Source: Planctomycetaceae bacterium (GTDB taxonomy: Bacteria; Planctomycetota; Planctomycetia; Planctomycetales; Planctomycetaceae). Taken from it: a stretch of 5,475 nt of DNA. Positions 4,919-5,475 of this stretch are shown here, piece after piece. The stretch spans positions 1-5,475 of the forward strand of contig JAESQE010000294.1 in assembly GCA_016765335.1 (NCBI GenBank), written 5' to 3'. The notes under the pieces were generated by a model that saw only the letters and a program-made list of their open reading frames with translations, was not told the origin of the DNA and ran no database searches. Made by a program: the position numbers and the translations under genes. Numbering within the stretch: position 1 is the stretch's first letter; each line of letters starts with the position of its first letter.

Positions 4919-5475
4919 ATGAAATCAAATCCAAGCAATGAAAATCGGGATTATATTCTCGGGCTCGATATCGGTTCTTCGTCAATTGGCTGGGCGATTG
5001 TTGAGATGAAGGATAAAGCTCCTTTTCAACTATTGGATGCTAACTCATCAATATTTGATGCAGGTGTTGACGGAAATATCGAGCAAGGAAAGGATGCATC
5101 GAAATCAACCGTTCGGAGAGAACATCGATTAGCCAGACGGCAACACTGGCGGCGAGCACAACGAAAACGAAAGGTCTTGAAGACACTCCAAGAGCACGAG
5201 CTTCTTCCCAATACACCCGTCCCTCAGCATCAAGACGAAACAGAAGAAGCTCTGCGCCATCAAATGATTTCACAGCTTGATCAAGTCCTTTCCGAAAAGC
5301 ATGGGTTATTTGAAAATCATGTCGATGCTCAACTTCTGCCGTACAGGCTTCGGGCTTTAGCTGCCAGTGAACCAGTGACATTGCATGAACTCGGTCGAGC
5401 GTTGTACCACATGGGACAAAGAAGAGGATATCTTAGCAATCGAAAAACAGATACTTCAGTTTCTGAGAATGGGGA
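4919..5475 (+). CDS. cas9: CRISPR-associated endonuclease Cas9, N-terminal part (runs off right edge)
   Basis: Cas9 is the RNA-guided DNA endonuclease of type II CRISPR-Cas; its RuvC and HNH domains cut the two target strands. The frame is open to the window end, giving 185 codons. Visible in order: RuvC-I motif YILGLDIGSSSIGWAIVE (12-29) with the catalytic Asp at residue 17, a GVD...GKDASKSTVRR linker, the arginine-rich bridge helix RREHRLARRQHWRRAQRKRK (66-85), LLP at 95-97, then the REC-entry segment LGRALYHMGQRRGYLSNRK (158-176), close to the L.HIAKRRGFKSNRK of compact type II-C proteins. RuvC-II, HNH, RuvC-III and the PAM-interacting domain lie outside. In-frame ATGs at 4859, 4892 and 4910 are alternative starts; none has a clear Shine-Dalgarno site. 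I chose 4919 because it puts the RuvC Asp at the position usual for II-C proteins. Subtype II-C is an inference. Confidence 0.9.
   Translation, partial: MKSNPSNENRDYILGLDIGSSSIGWAIVEMKDKAPFQLLDANSSIFDAGVDGNIEQGKDASKSTVRREHRLARRQHWRRAQRKRKVLKTLQEHELLPNTPVPQHQDETEEALRHQMISQLDQVLSEKHGLFENHVDAQLLPYRLRALAASEPVTLHELGRALYHMGQRRGYLSNRKTDTSVSENG

Noticed and set aside
5026..5381. Two minus-strand reading frames of 61 and 113 codons
   Set aside because: They lie opposite cas9 coding sequence and show no recognisable domain or ribosome binding site.
4919..5475. IscB instead of Cas9
   Set aside because: There is no N-terminal PLMP domain, and after the bridge helix the protein continues into a REC-like segment ending QRRGYLSNRK, which is Cas9-like.

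Overview
The window looks like a piece of a moderate-GC planctomycete (Planctomycetota) genome. The best pointer is the 539-aa tyrosine-recombinase-like protein. It has the NCxFGQxEI, RPKT...LW and FxxLR pattern I associate with the degenerate integrases common in that phylum. The weak Shine-Dalgarno signals at int and cas9 fit too. This assignment is an inference; no rRNA or housekeeping gene is present.

Left third (1-2416): an IS21-family insertion sequence on the minus strand, istA (DDE transposase) followed 5 bases later by istB (AAA+ helper ATPase). istB runs off the left edge with only its last codons missing. The istA-side end of the element is present, with repeated GTAGCGCCC boxes and a strong hairpin in the istA leader. 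Directly outside that end, 2417-2528 encodes about 36 residues that read like the C-terminal HEAT repeat of a host protein, so the IS appears to have cut a HEAT-repeat gene. 2529-2648 holds nothing I can recognise.

Middle (2649-4433): a tyrosine recombinase/integrase-like gene on the minus strand. Its start lies among CCCCA boxes spaced about one helical turn apart. A candidate int promoter lies upstream, then a rho-independent terminator, and directly behind it the 3' 42 bases of a tRNA-Arg(UCG) gene. The tRNA 5' half is missing, so this is most likely an attachment-site core left by integration in the anticodon loop. A tandem 12-bp repeat lies on the other side of the core. The layout resembles attP or a junction between two elements.

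Right (4434-5475): a plus-strand terminator, then a divergent pair. Leftward is a candidate tracrRNA of about 136 nt, with a sigma70-like promoter, a TAAGG-plus-hairpin nexus-like segment, a second hairpin and a T7 terminator. Rightward is the first ~185 codons of cas9 (RuvC-I, arginine-rich bridge helix, start of REC), cut by the window edge. A perfect 25-bp palindrome lies between them. The gene-free stretch 4269-4918 is therefore dense with regulatory, RNA and recombination signals. In the proposed system the tracrRNA would pair with crRNA repeats and load the Cas9; the CRISPR array, cas1 and cas2 must lie beyond the right edge or elsewhere.
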